Notes: generated from the letters alone by a model not told the origin. Shown: positions 24,912-33,812, counted from the stretch's first letter. The stretch: DNA of 33,812 nucleotides from Lachnospiraceae bacterium TWA4 (GCA_000875945.1 JPZU01000001.1:825093-858904); one strand, 5' to 3'. Numbers and translations are program-made.

Positions 24912-25543
24912 TTCTTATACCCTACTGCTGGATTTGTTTTCTTTTCAACTCCAATCATTGTAGTTCCTCCATGACCTGGATATGCTTTGACATCATCTGG
25001 TAAAATAAATAACTTCTCATTCAATGACTCCATAAGCATACTTGGACTTGCAGTTAATAAATCATAACGACCAAATGATCCTTCAAATAAAGTATCCCCT
25101 ACAAAAATCTTCTTTTCTTTTTTAGCATAATAGCAAACACCACCAATCGTATGACCTGGTGTATGAATAGCCTTCCAATCAAATCCAGCTAAATGAAATT
25201 CTTCGCCATCTCTTACATAGATATCAGCTTCTAGAGTCATTGGCAAGTTCATCCAACTAGCTGTTAAATTAGCTTCTGGATCTAACAATACAGCTTTTTC
25301 TTTTTCATGAGCATAAATTGGAATTTGATAATGCTTTCTTAACTCATCTGCAGCGAGCATATGATCAAGATGACCATGTGTTAATAAAATTGCCTTCGGT
25401 GTAATCTTTTCATTTTGAAGCTTTTGAATAATTTTTAATGCCTCATCACCTGGATCAACAATTACACCTTCTCTGCTATCATCATCAAATGCAATATAAC
25501 AGTTTGTCTGTATATATCCTACACGTAAACTTAAAACTTCCAT
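24908..25543 (-). CDS. Metallo-beta-lactamase-fold hydrolase (glyoxalase II-like)
   Basis: 211-residue single-domain metallo-hydrolase. The metal-binding signature THGHLDH gives His56, His58, Asp60 and His61, with the further ligands in HTPGHTIGG (about 134), GDTLF (about 155) and the terminal YPGHG. It resembles YqgX/GloB-type enzymes that hydrolyse thioesters such as S-lactoyl conjugates; clostridia generally lack glutathione, so the thiol carrier is unknown. AGGGGGT precedes the ATG. It begins only two bases after the relA stop and overlaps hemZ, a gene order common in clostridia. Confidence 0.9.
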   Translation of the reverse strand: MEVLSLRVGYIQTNCYIAFDDDSREGVIVDPGDEALKIIQKLQNEKITPKAILLTHGHLDHMLAADELRKHYQIPIYAHEKEKAVLLDPEANLTASWMNLPMTLEADIYVRDGEEFHLAGFDWKAIHTPGHTIGGVCYYAKKEKKIFVGDTLFEGSFGRYDLLTASPSMLMESLNEKLFILPDDVKAYPGHGGTTMIGVEKKTNPAVGYKK

Positions 25544-25545
25544 TT

Positions 25546-27774
25546 CTACCCCCTACTTCTTTGAATGTTTTGAACTCCATCAATCTGTTGTAATTTTTTA
25601 GTTAGACGGTTTAGTGTTTCTACACTATTAATTTCAAAAGTAATATTTAAGGTTGCAATCTGTTGTTTACTTATATGAGAATTGATTCCCTCAATATCAA
25701 TATCCATCTCAGCAAAAACCTTCGAAATATCGACTAATAACTGTGTTCGATTAAATGCGTAAATATTAATTGTTACTGAATAATTACCAACTGCTCCAAC
25801 TTCTTCTGCAACTAACCATTCAACTTCTGTTAGTCTAGCCTTTTCTGTATCAGATAAGTGCAAAATATTTGAACAGTCTGTGCGATGAACAGTAATTCCA
25901 CGACCTCTAGTGACAAAACCAACAATTTCATCTCCCGGAAGTGGATTACAACACCTTGAGCAACGAGCTGTAGGGTCAAAGGTTCCATTGACAATAAATC
26001 CACTGCCTTGTTTTGCTAACACCTGTTTAACCTTAGAATTTTCTGTAATAGATGCCAAAATATCTTCGTTGGTTAACTTCTTTTCATGACTACTATTATA
26101 GATTTCTTGCAATTTATTAATTACAGTACCCTCTTTAATTCCACCATGTCCAATCGCTGCTAAAATTGCATCCCAGTTTTGATAACTATACTTCTTTGTG
26201 ACCTTTTCAAGTCCTTCTTGAGTAAAAATCTCAGTAAAATTAATGCCCTTAGACTTACAATACTTTTCAACTGCTTCTTTACCACGTAAAATATTATCTG
26301 CTCTAAATTCTGTCTTAAACCACTGATTAATTTTATTACGTGCTTGCGAACTTTTAACAATTTTTAACCAATCTCTACTTGGGCCTTTACTGTTTTGTGA
26401 GGTTAAAATTGCCACCTGATCTCCATTTTTTAATTCGTATTCAATAGGAACTACTCGGTTATTTACCTTTGCTCCAACCATCTTATTTCCAACAGCACTG
26501 TGAATACTATAAGCAAAATCAATAGGAGTTGAACCTGCTGGCAATGACTTAATATCTCCAGTTGGTGTAAAACAATACACATAATCAGAGAATAAATCTA
26601 AGTCACTCTTAACAGTACTCATAAACTCTTTATTATCTAAGTCCTGATGATATTCCAAAATTTGACGAAGCCATGTCATCTTATCGACTTCACGAGCTGA
26701 AATATTCTCTCCTGCCTTGCCTTCTTTATATTTCCAGTGAGCTGCGATACCATATTCTGCTGTCTTGTGCATATCCTCCGTACGAATTTGGATTTCAAAT
26801 GGTCTTCCATCATTTGATAACAATGTTGTGTGTAATGACTGATAGCCATTTGACTTAGGCATTGCAATATAATCTTTAAAACGTCCTGGAATTGGCTTAT
26901 ACTTTTCGTGAATAATTCCAAGTGTTCCATAACAGTCCTTTACATCCTTTACGATAATACGAACAGCAAATAAATCATAGATTTGCTCAAGTGTCTTGTG
27001 CTGATTAACCATCTTTTTATAAATACTAAAGAAGTGTTTTGCACGACCTTTAACCAACACATCATTATAACCAGCTTCTTCCATATACTTGCGAATTTCT
27101 TCAGTAATATTGTTAATAAAAGCTTCTCGTTCTCCTTTACAGGCAGCTACACTTTCTTTTAGGTTTTCATAGACTTCTGGTTCTAAGTATTTTAAAGCTA
27201 AATCATCAAGTTCAATTTTCACCTTAGAAATACCAAGTCTTTGAGCAATAGGTGCGTAGATTTCCATCGTTTCACGAGCTTTTTCTTTTTGTTTTGATGG
27301 TTTCATAAATTGTAATGTACGCATATTGTGTAAACGGTCTGCAAGTTTAATTAAAATTACTCGAATATCCTTAGACATTGCTAAGAACATTTTTCTAAGA
27401 TTTTCTGCTTGAATCTCAATCTTATCCGAAGACCAAGATAATTGAGTAAGCTTTGTTACTCCATCAACTAGTAGTGCAACTTCACTAGAAAATAACTGTT
27501 CAATATCTTCTCTAGTGTAATCCGTATCTTCTACTACATCATGTAAAATACCTGCAACAATACTCTCTTTATCCAATTGAAGCTCAGCTAAAATAATAGC
27601 AACATGCAATGGATGAATGATATATGGTTCTCCTGACTTACGAAGCTGTCCTTCATGTGCCTTATCTGCTAATTCATAGGCCTTATGGACTAAACTTAAG
27701 TCATCCGATGGATGATACTTGTGTATTGTTTGTTCTAACTGTTGCATTAGCTCCCTTGCTGTTCTCTCTTCCAT
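25546..27774 (-). CDS. relA: Bifunctional (p)ppGpp synthetase/hydrolase, RelA/SpoT family
   Basis: Stringent-response enzyme. Domains in order: an HD hydrolase domain with His54, His78-Asp79 and Glu82-Asp83 (ILHDVVEDT); a synthetase domain (about 230-350, containing YDLFAVRIIVKDVKDCYG and KSNGYQSLHTT); a TGS domain (from about 405, VYCFTPTGDIKSLP); a zinc-finger-like region (CSRCCNPLPGDEIVGF); and a C-terminal ACT domain (about 670-742). All are intact and the length of 742 residues is normal, so both activities are expected. GGGAG lies before the ATG. A 58-bp MITE-like element ends 26 bases upstream of the start, so it is probably in the leader or over the promoter. It heads the relA-hydrolase-hemZ operon. 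Confidence 0.97.
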   Translation of the reverse strand: MEERTARELMQQLEQTIHKYHPSDDLSLVHKAYELADKAHEGQLRKSGEPYIIHPLHVAIILAELQLDKESIVAGILHDVVEDTDYTREDIEQLFSSEVALLVDGVTKLTQLSWSSDKIEIQAENLRKMFLAMSKDIRVILIKLADRLHNMRTLQFMKPSKQKEKARETMEIYAPIAQRLGISKVKIELDDLALKYLEPEVYENLKESVAACKGEREAFINNITEEIRKYMEEAGYNDVLVKGRAKHFFSIYKKMVNQHKTLEQIYDLFAVRIIVKDVKDCYGTLGIIHEKYKPIPGRFKDYIAMPKSNGYQSLHTTLLSNDGRPFEIQIRTEDMHKTAEYGIAAHWKYKEGKAGENISAREVDKMTWLRQILEYHQDLDNKEFMSTVKSDLDLFSDYVYCFTPTGDIKSLPAGSTPIDFAYSIHSAVGNKMVGAKVNNRVVPIEYELKNGDQVAILTSQNSKGPSRDWLKIVKSSQARNKINQWFKTEFRADNILRGKEAVEKYCKSKGINFTEIFTQEGLEKVTKKYSYQNWDAILAAIGHGGIKEGTVINKLQEIYNSSHEKKLTNEDILASITENSKVKQVLAKQGSGFIVNGTFDPTARCSRCCNPLPGDEIVGFVTRGRGITVHRTDCSNILHLSDTEKARLTEVEWLVAEEVGAVGNYSVTINIYAFNRTQLLVDISKVFAEMDIDIEGINSHISKQQIATLNITFEINSVETLNRLTKKLQQIDGVQNIQRSRG

Positions 27775-27800
27775 ACGCTTCTCTCCCTCTTTTAATGATT

Positions 27801-27858
27801 GTTACAATTCACATCCACGCCATTATTTTCACGTTTTAGCTGACCTATGAACTGTAAC
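27801..27858. mobile_element. MITE-like element 4 (58 bp, internally deleted)
   Basis: The ends are GTTACAATTCAC (27801) and ATGAACTGTAAC (27858). Its left half matches the inverted right end of element 2 (TTCACATCCACGCCATT). Its right half matches the inverted left end (TTTCACGTTTTAGCTGAC), so the middle of about 115 bases has been lost. Flanking octamers TAATGATT and CAATAATT agree at six of eight positions, consistent with an aged target duplication. Confidence 0.65.
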
Positions 27859-27935
27859 CAATAATTTTCGACTGTACTATCAAATAAATGTGAAATCTAT
27901 TATAGAAGAATTTCAAAATTTTTCAAGTAGAAAAT

Positions 27936-27967
27936 AAAAAAGAGACACTGTTTTTCACAGCATCTCT
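27936..27967 (-). terminator. Terminator of pfkA
   Basis: On the minus strand, AGAGATGCTG pairs with CAGTGTCTCT (two internal mismatches) around a seven-base loop, followed by TTTTTTATTTTC. It begins 15 bases past the pfkA stop. Confidence 0.7.
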
Positions 27968-27981
27968 TCATAAACTTGCAA

Positions 27982-29004
<1,023 letters not shown>

Positions 29005-30828
29005 CTAATGCATTTCCTGCAATTTTGCAATAGGGATGTCCACAACTTTCACATTTTCTTCCCCTATAAAACCATACAATTTATCCAAAAGAGGCTTAGA
29101 TAGAGAAATATTATATGAAGAATCCAAAGTTTTCTTTGCTCGTTCTTTAGCTAAATAAATCACAACTTGCGAATTTCCCTCATAATTTTTTAATTCTTCT
29201 AACAGATCCATATTCTTTACATAATCCTCTTTATTCTGAAACTGTAACCACAACTGCCTTGGCACTTCTTCAAAAGGAATTACCTTATCACAAATTAATT
29301 TAGCGGCTGTTTCACCTGAAACATCAGCATGTCCCATCATAAACACTTTTCGTTCTTCCTGTAAATATCCACCATTTTTATCAAAATCTTTTGGGAAGAA
29401 AATAACTTCTACGCTTCCAGTGACATCTTCCAATGTTACAAAAGCCATTCGTTGATTGTTTTTGGTATATTTAATGGAAATCTCACTAATAATTCCACCA
29501 ACCACCATACGGCTTCCACTAAAAACTCCAAACTGTCCTGTTTCATCATCTGGCTTAAACTGTGCGGCTGTTGCATTCGTGTATTTCTTCCACAAATCAA
29601 TGTGGGAATCTAGTGGATGTCCACTGACATAAATTCCTAATACTTCTTTTTCAAAAGCTAATAGCTCTTCTTTACCATATTCTTCTACAGATGGGAATTT
29701 TTCTTCAATTAAAGGTGTAGAATCTCCCATTAAATCAAATAAACTCATCTGTCCAGAAATCATCGTCTTATCTTCTTTTGTTTTTCGATCCATAATTCCT
29801 GCATAAACAGCTAATTTTTGCTTACGATTTCCAGGAAGAGAATCTAAAGCTCCTGCTTTAATAAAGTTTTCAACTGTTCGCTTATTTACATCTTTTTGTA
29901 CTAATCGGTAAATGAAATCTTTTAGTGAGGTAAAAGGACCTCCTTTTTGTCTTTCTAAAACAATATTTTCAACAACTGATCGTCCTACATTTTTAACAGC
30001 AGAAAGCCCATATCGAATTCCTTTATCTGAAACTGTAAATCCCCAATCTCCTTCATTGATGTCTGGAGGAAGAATATCGATACCCATTTCTTTACAAACC
30101 CCAATATAACCTGTAGTCTTTACAATATTTTCAATTACAGAGTTTAGTAGTGCTGCCATGTATTCCATTGGATAGTAATGTTTTAGATAAGCAGTTTGAT
30201 AAGAAACTACTGCATAACAAGCTGCATGACTCTTATTAAAAGCATACTTTGCAAAATCAATCATTTCATCATAGATTTTATTTGCTACTTGTTCTGAAAT
30301 TCCATTATTAATACATCCTTTAACGCCTTCTTCTTCATTCCCATAAACAAAGTTTTGTCGTTCCTTTTCCATTACGGCCATTTTCTTTTTAGACATCGCA
30401 CGACGCACTAAATCGCTTCGTCCAAGCGAATATCCCGCAAGGTCACGAACTACACGCATAACTTGTTCTTGATAAACCATACACCCATACGTTGGCTTTA
30501 AAATATCCTCTAGAGCTTCACAGTCATAGGTAATTTGATCCTGATTATTTTTTCCTTTAATATACTTTGGAATAAATTCCATGGGTCCAGGACGATAAAG
30601 AGAGATTCCCGCAATGATATCTTCAAGACTCTGGGGCTTTAACTCCTTCATGAAGTTTTTCATTCCTCCACTTTCTAACTGAAAGACTCCTTCTGTTTTT
30701 CCAGTTCCGATGTGGTCAAGTACTGCCTTATCATTGTAATCAATCTGATTAATATCTAGGATTTCTCCGTTTCGATTGACAAGATTTTGTGCATTTTGAA
30801 TGACCGTTAACGTTCTAAGACCCAAAAA
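29005..30828 (-). CDS. dnaE: DNA polymerase III alpha subunit, 3' exon (C-terminal 607 residues)
   Basis: C-terminal half of the replicative polymerase alpha subunit. It begins abruptly at FLGLRTLTVIQ, in the polymerase core, and continues through the fingers (GISLYRPGPMEFIPKYIKGK, TYGCMVYQEQVMRVVRDLAGY). It then covers the duplex-binding tandem HhH region, the clamp-binding motif QMSLFDL, and the OB-fold (GGIISEISIKYTKNNQRMAF). In the E. coli enzyme the third catalytic aspartate (Asp555) lies in KFDFLGLRTLT, so the missing upstream exon should end with that Asp codon. Upstream sequence on the same strand is a group II intron ending at 30829. The reading frame runs on into intron RNA, but residues encoded before FLGL belong to the intron. 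The 5' exon lies outside the window. Confidence 0.93.
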   Translation of the reverse strand, partial: FLGLRTLTVIQNAQNLVNRNGEILDINQIDYNDKAVLDHIGTGKTEGVFQLESGGMKNFMKELKPQSLEDIIAGISLYRPGPMEFIPKYIKGKNNQDQITYDCEALEDILKPTYGCMVYQEQVMRVVRDLAGYSLGRSDLVRRAMSKKKMAVMEKERQNFVYGNEEEGVKGCINNGISEQVANKIYDEMIDFAKYAFNKSHAACYAVVSYQTAYLKHYYPMEYMAALLNSVIENIVKTTGYIGVCKEMGIDILPPDINEGDWGFTVSDKGIRYGLSAVKNVGRSVVENIVLERQKGGPFTSLKDFIYRLVQKDVNKRTVENFIKAGALDSLPGNRKQKLAVYAGIMDRKTKEDKTMISGQMSLFDLMGDSTPLIEEKFPSVEEYGKEELLAFEKEVLGIYVSGHPLDSHIDLWKKYTNATAAQFKPDDETGQFGVFSGSRMVVGGIISEISIKYTKNNQRMAFVTLEDVTGSVEVIFFPKDFDKNGGYLQEERKVFMMGHADVSGETAAKLICDKVIPFEEVPRQLWLQFQNKEDYVKNMDLLEELKNYEGNSQVVIYLAKERAKKTLDSSYNISLSKPLLDKLYGFIGEENVKVVDIPIAKLQEMH

Positions 30829-30920
30829 ATAGAATAGGTAACGAACACCGTCAGCATTACCTGTACGGGTCGTTTTCCCCTCCTTCACACCGTGCATGCG
30901 GCTTTCATCGCACACGGCGT
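30829..30920 (-). ncRNA. Group II intron domains V and VI
   Basis: Domain V is the 34-base hairpin at 30920-30887. Its lower stem is ACGCCGTGT with GCACGGTGT, its two-base bulge is AT, and its upper stem GCGAT/GCCGC is capped by the GAAA tetraloop. The catalytic triad reads CGC and one A-C mismatch sits in the upper stem. Domain VI (about 30875-30829) forms AGGTAA/TTACCT near the 3' end with the candidate branch-point adenosine on its 3' side, then the splice site at 30829. Confidence 0.85.
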
Positions 30921-31061
30921 TCTATCAGAAATAGTAGTCTTCGGTGAACTACGTTCGAGTTATATCAGTTTATGTTCAATATTGCTAGTTCTGTTTCGAC
31001 CTTATTTCAAATTAACCTTTGATTTCTGACTTGATTGACCAACTTGTTTGCACAATTTACC

Positions 31062-31382
31062 TTAGTGTTTTAGGTCATCTTTATCAGTTGTGCCACTTAC
31101 TCCACTTTCAACAATCTTACCATCTCTAATAGTATAGATGTATTGTGATGTGGGTTCATCTTCGTATACTACTTCAATAATCCACTCATTGTATGAAAGT
31201 ATAACATTCATAAAGGAATGTTTCACTTTAATTGTGTGAATATCTGTTTCGCTGTAATTTTCTTGCTCAAGGTAGTCCCACATTCTATCTTCGATATGTT
31301 TCTTGCCAACACCGACATAGATTGTTCCCATGAGTATTAGTATTACAAAAATTATTGGAAGTTTAGATAATACCTTTTTCAT
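31062..31382 (-). CDS. Membrane-anchored DUF3139-type protein carried inside the intron
   Basis: 106 residues: one N-terminal membrane helix (about 6-24, IIFVILILMGTIYVGVG), then a small extracytoplasmic domain with YSETDIHTIKVKHSFMN, YNEWIIEVVYEDEP, YIYTIRDGKIVESGVSG. This pattern matches DUF3139 proteins of Firmicutes (recognised by pattern; function unknown). The ATG is supported by AGAAAGGAG seven bases upstream; the frame is open further up, but that part lacks a ribosome site. It lies 91 bases after the reverse transcriptase stop and about 140 bases before domain V, so it occupies intron domain IV. A short hairpin CCACC/GGTGG precedes its ribosome site. Same orientation as the intron and dnaE. 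It looks like cargo, with no evident role in splicing. Confidence 0.75.
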   Translation of the reverse strand: MKKVLSKLPIIFVILILMGTIYVGVGKKHIEDRMWDYLEQENYSETDIHTIKVKHSFMNVILSYNEWIIEVVYEDEPTSQYIYTIRDGKIVESGVSGTTDKDDLKH

Positions 31383-31473
31383 AAGTTTGTTCTCCTTTCT
31401 AAAGTGTATTCTCCACCTACAGTGGTGGAATAACACCTTATTGCAGGGGTGAACCATTATGAAAAGTTATAAT

Positions 31474-33342
31474 TTAGGTTGATTGAACTAGTTTTTTACG
31501 ATATTTCGTAAGTTTCTTTATTGTTGTTTCTGACAAATCTTCAGGCTCGAAATCATTATGAATAAGTTTGTGACAGTAATCGTGAACTGTAATAAGGTTT
31601 TTCACCTTATTCCTTTGATTACTTGGTAATTTCGGTTCGACATGGTGAAAATGTGCTTCGTTGGGTTCAACATATCCCCCGCAGATTTTGCATTTTCCTT
31701 TGTCTCTGTTGTATGTGTACGGTCGATTCATAAAATATTCAAAGTTGTAGAGTGGATGTTTGCTCATTCTTATGTACCAAGCGTGGTCACTTGAATTCAC
31801 CTCATCCGTTCGAACCAGCAGTCCTTTTCTACGCATTCTCTTATTGTATAATTCTCTTCCTTCAGGTGCAAATGGATTTTCAGCTTGATTTTTGCAAGTT
31901 GGGTTTTCCCATTTTGCAAAGTTTATATCGGTTATTCCAATCCACATACCTTTATATTCCACCGCTGGAATATGTGCAAGGTGTCCGTGATGGAAACCTA
32001 TCAAGTTTGATACTTGATTTGCTCTTACCCATTTTCCTCCAAAGCGTTTTAGTGATTTGTATGCTGTATATTTCAACAACCATGCATATTTTCTCACAAT
32101 TACGCTTATTTGATCGCACATACTGTAATAATTGATAAGTCCTATTATGATTGAATTTACTCGTGTTATATTTTGAATTAGTCTTTCTTTGTCTAAAGTA
32201 GAAGTTTTCCTTATATAGAACAATTCCCGACTTAGTTCTTTCATTTTACGAGCAAATCTTTCCTTGTCAGGCGAAACTCTGTTTACCAGCTTACCATTCT
32301 TATTATACATCTTGATTTCTACACCAAGAAATTTGATTGGTCTGCTGCACACATTTGTTATAAGCGTTTTTTCTTCTGAGAGTTCAAGCTTTAAAGTCTC
32401 TTTCAAGTATCTTTTGGCTTTGTACTTCAGTTTTTCTGCATCTTCTTTGCTATCTGTGAGGATAACCCAGTCATCTGCATATCTTATATAATAGCAAGTT
32501 TTTAGATTGCTGTGATTTCTCATTGCAGTCAACTCACCATCTCTTCTTGTGTGTGGTTTCCTAAGTTTCTTTCTTTCAAAGTCGCTTGTCATGTAATTAT
32601 CGAATCGGTTCAGATAAACATTAGCCAGAAGCGGTGAAATAATACCGCCTTGCGGAGTACCGAGTTCGCTTACGCTACATTCATTCATTACCCCTGCTTT
32701 GAGCATTTGTTTGATTATACTCAGCACCCTTTTATCTCGGATTCCAAGGCTCCAAAGACTCTTTATCATAACATTGTGGTCAATGTTATCGAAGAATCCT
32801 TTTATATCACCTTCTACTACCCAGTAGCATTTAGATGTCCAGTTAATGCGTTTGATTCTAGCTATCGCCATATCAGCAGACCTCATTGGACGAAATCCAT
32901 ATGAGTGTTCAAAGAACTGACCTTCTGCTATTGGTTCAAGTATTTTTCTAACACATTCTTGAATAATCCTATCGATAATTGTTGGTATTCCAAGCGGTCT
33001 TTTTTCAGACTTACCTGGTTTTGGTATCCATACTCTTCGCACCATTTCAGGCTTGTAATGATAAAGTTTATTTCTTACTTCCTGAATAACCTCATCGTAG
33101 CCTTTTTCAAGGTAGTCATCCATTACTTTCTGGTCTATTCCAGCAGTTTTACTGCCTTTATTTCCTTTGATTTTATGAATGGCCGATACAATATTCGGTT
33201 CGGATGCGATAATTTCTAGAATACCTGTGAAATTACATTCTTTTCTATCATCATAATTATTTTTTGCCGTCAGATATATTTTTTGCAAGAGTTCGTTGAG
33301 TTCCTTTTCTGTTGTAGGAACTTTATTAAGTTTTGTCCCCAT
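31474..33342 (-). CDS. ltrA: Group II intron reverse transcriptase/maturase with HNH endonuclease (LtrA-like)
   Basis: Intron-encoded protein that helps the intron RNA fold, nicks target DNA and copies the intron. Residue positions from the ATG used: RT motifs with GIPTIIDRIIQECVRKILEPI (about 117-137), HSYGFRP (about 145-151), GDIKGFFDNIDH (about 177-188), GTPQGGIISPLLANVYL (about 227-243) and the active site YADD at 288-291. A maturase (X) domain follows (about 370-470), and an HNH zinc endonuclease at 551-595 (CKICGG...HFHHVEPK...NLITVHDYCHKLIHN). The length of 622 residues is complete, with no frameshift. The frame also opens three codons earlier, but GGGAGG is spaced eight bases from the ATG chosen. 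All active residues appear intact, so mobility is plausible. Confidence 0.95.
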   Translation of the reverse strand: MGTKLNKVPTTEKELNELLQKIYLTAKNNYDDRKECNFTGILEIIASEPNIVSAIHKIKGNKGSKTAGIDQKVMDDYLEKGYDEVIQEVRNKLYHYKPEMVRRVWIPKPGKSEKRPLGIPTIIDRIIQECVRKILEPIAEGQFFEHSYGFRPMRSADMAIARIKRINWTSKCYWVVEGDIKGFFDNIDHNVMIKSLWSLGIRDKRVLSIIKQMLKAGVMNECSVSELGTPQGGIISPLLANVYLNRFDNYMTSDFERKKLRKPHTRRDGELTAMRNHSNLKTCYYIRYADDWVILTDSKEDAEKLKYKAKRYLKETLKLELSEEKTLITNVCSRPIKFLGVEIKMYNKNGKLVNRVSPDKERFARKMKELSRELFYIRKTSTLDKERLIQNITRVNSIIIGLINYYSMCDQISVIVRKYAWLLKYTAYKSLKRFGGKWVRANQVSNLIGFHHGHLAHIPAVEYKGMWIGITDINFAKWENPTCKNQAENPFAPEGRELYNKRMRRKGLLVRTDEVNSSDHAWYIRMSKHPLYNFEYFMNRPYTYNRDKGKCKICGGYVEPNEAHFHHVEPKLPSNQRNKVKNLITVHDYCHKLIHNDFEPEDLSETTIKKLTKYRKKLVQST

Positions 33343-33812
33343 AGGCATCACCTCCCATGGTTAGTTCGTTTCGCTCAACGGCTACCTTAATAATTGAACA
33401 TTCTTACATAACTCTATTTCTGACTATGCCCCTTCGCTCCACAGACATTACTCTGCTTCGTCGCTACTATGGGCTGCTGACTCTCAGATTCACAAGTCAT
33501 TTCCTACTTGTTAGAAACATTGACGCTTAAACATCTTAGCATTTTCTTCTGAGTCTCAATTGTTCCGTTAATTCTATCCTTTCATTATAATAACTTAGCT
33601 GCCGTCTTTAACCCGTAAGCCATTCTTTTTCCCGTTAGCTGAATGGGAGCAGAACTCATATCCTTTACTGGATATGAACAGTGATGGCAATGGACAATAC
33701 CAGCACTGCGACTTAAATCCCTACAGGGATGACCCAACTTTCGTCGGGGTCGTCTAAATTACGAGCCTTTCATACGACGGTTCCTGGTGTGTCAGCATAT
33801 TACTTTTTACAG
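33343..33812 (-). other. 5' structural region of the group II intron (domains I-III, incomplete)
   Basis: This 470-base stretch has no credible gene. Read on the minus strand, it contains short alternating stems and purine-rich loops typical of group II domain I, for example around GCCCATAGTAGCGACGAAGC and GGGGCATAGTCAGAAATAG. It ends with GGGAGGTGATGCCT, the ribosome site of the reverse transcriptase. The intron's 5' splice motif (GTGYG) is not present, so domain I continues past the right edge. Confidence 0.75.

Larger units (their letters stand above)
30829..33812 (-). mobile_element. Group II intron inserted in dnaE (5' end beyond the window)
   Basis: Self-splicing retroelement. Components visible on the minus strand, 5' to 3': a structured non-coding region (33812-33343), a reverse transcriptase/maturase with HNH endonuclease (33342-31474), a DUF3139-type ORF (31382-31062), domain V and domain VI (30920-30829). 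The 3' boundary falls at ...TTCTAT before TTTTTGGGT, giving the expected pyrimidine-A-pyrimidine-type end and restoring the conserved DnaE FLGLRTLT. No 5' GTGYG start motif is present before the right window edge, so the intron is at least 2984 bases and its 5' exon is off-window. The ORF is unbroken, which argues for a recent or functional copy. Orientation matches dnaE, as needed for splicing. Confidence 0.92.

Noticed and set aside
30829-30915. N-terminal 29 residues of the open frame preceding FLGLRTLT as part of DnaE
   Set aside because: They are translated from intron domains V and VI. DnaE homology starts at FLGLR and the RNA secondary structure explains this stretch.

Overview
The window is AT-rich, and almost every gene lies on the minus strand. 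It reads as chromosome from a Gram-positive clostridium, most likely Lachnospiraceae (inference). The support is the gene set itself: hemZ, the relA/metallo-hydrolase/hemZ string, aspS-hisS, hppA, spoIID/spoIIQ, a DUF4358 lipoprotein and dnaE followed by pfkA. Only a CYTH-domain gene and a tRNA-Gly(TCC) are on the plus strand.

Layout from left to right. At 58-3803 are uppP, ung, hisF, hisH and a dCMP deaminase. At 3939-6985 are a broken coiled-coil gene, a GNAT acetyltransferase, a YbgC-type thioesterase, an AEC transporter and an unrecognised 121-residue protein. At 7199-13177 are a divergent FtsH-type protease, a PaaI-type thioesterase, an RsuA-type pseudouridine synthase, aspS and hisS. 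At 13472-17426 is a surface-polysaccharide type cassette: transglutaminase-like protein, MBOAT O-acyltransferase, DHHW/AlgJ-like protein and DUF4358 lipoprotein. Then come tRNA-Gly, hppA, a broken DUF5011-polysaccharide deacetylase, the CYTH gene and the sporulation engulfment pair spoIID-spoIIQ, both broken. At 23484-28953 are hemZ, a metallo-beta-lactamase-fold hydrolase, relA and pfkA. The right end is the 3' part of dnaE, interrupted by a group II intron that runs off the window.

Four observations stand out. (1) The intron sits in the essential replicative polymerase gene, at the codons expected to follow the third catalytic aspartate. (2) The intron carries a second gene, a small membrane-anchored DUF3139-type protein, between its reverse transcriptase ORF and domain V. 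(3) A family of four non-coding inverted-repeat elements (MITE-like, GTTAC/GTAAC termini) is present. Two copies have perfect 8-bp target duplications, and three lie within about 80 bp upstream of the start codons of hisH, hisS and relA. (4) Six genes, all plausibly dispensable, carry nine frameshifts, mostly one-base changes in homopolymers, while about 20 kb of housekeeping genes and the intron ORF are intact. This suggests either gene decay, including sporulation and cell-surface functions, or biased indel errors in the assembly.

No rRNA, CRISPR array, prophage or T-box leader was seen. The only gene-free stretch over 300 bases is 33343-33812, which holds the 5' structural part of the group II intron.
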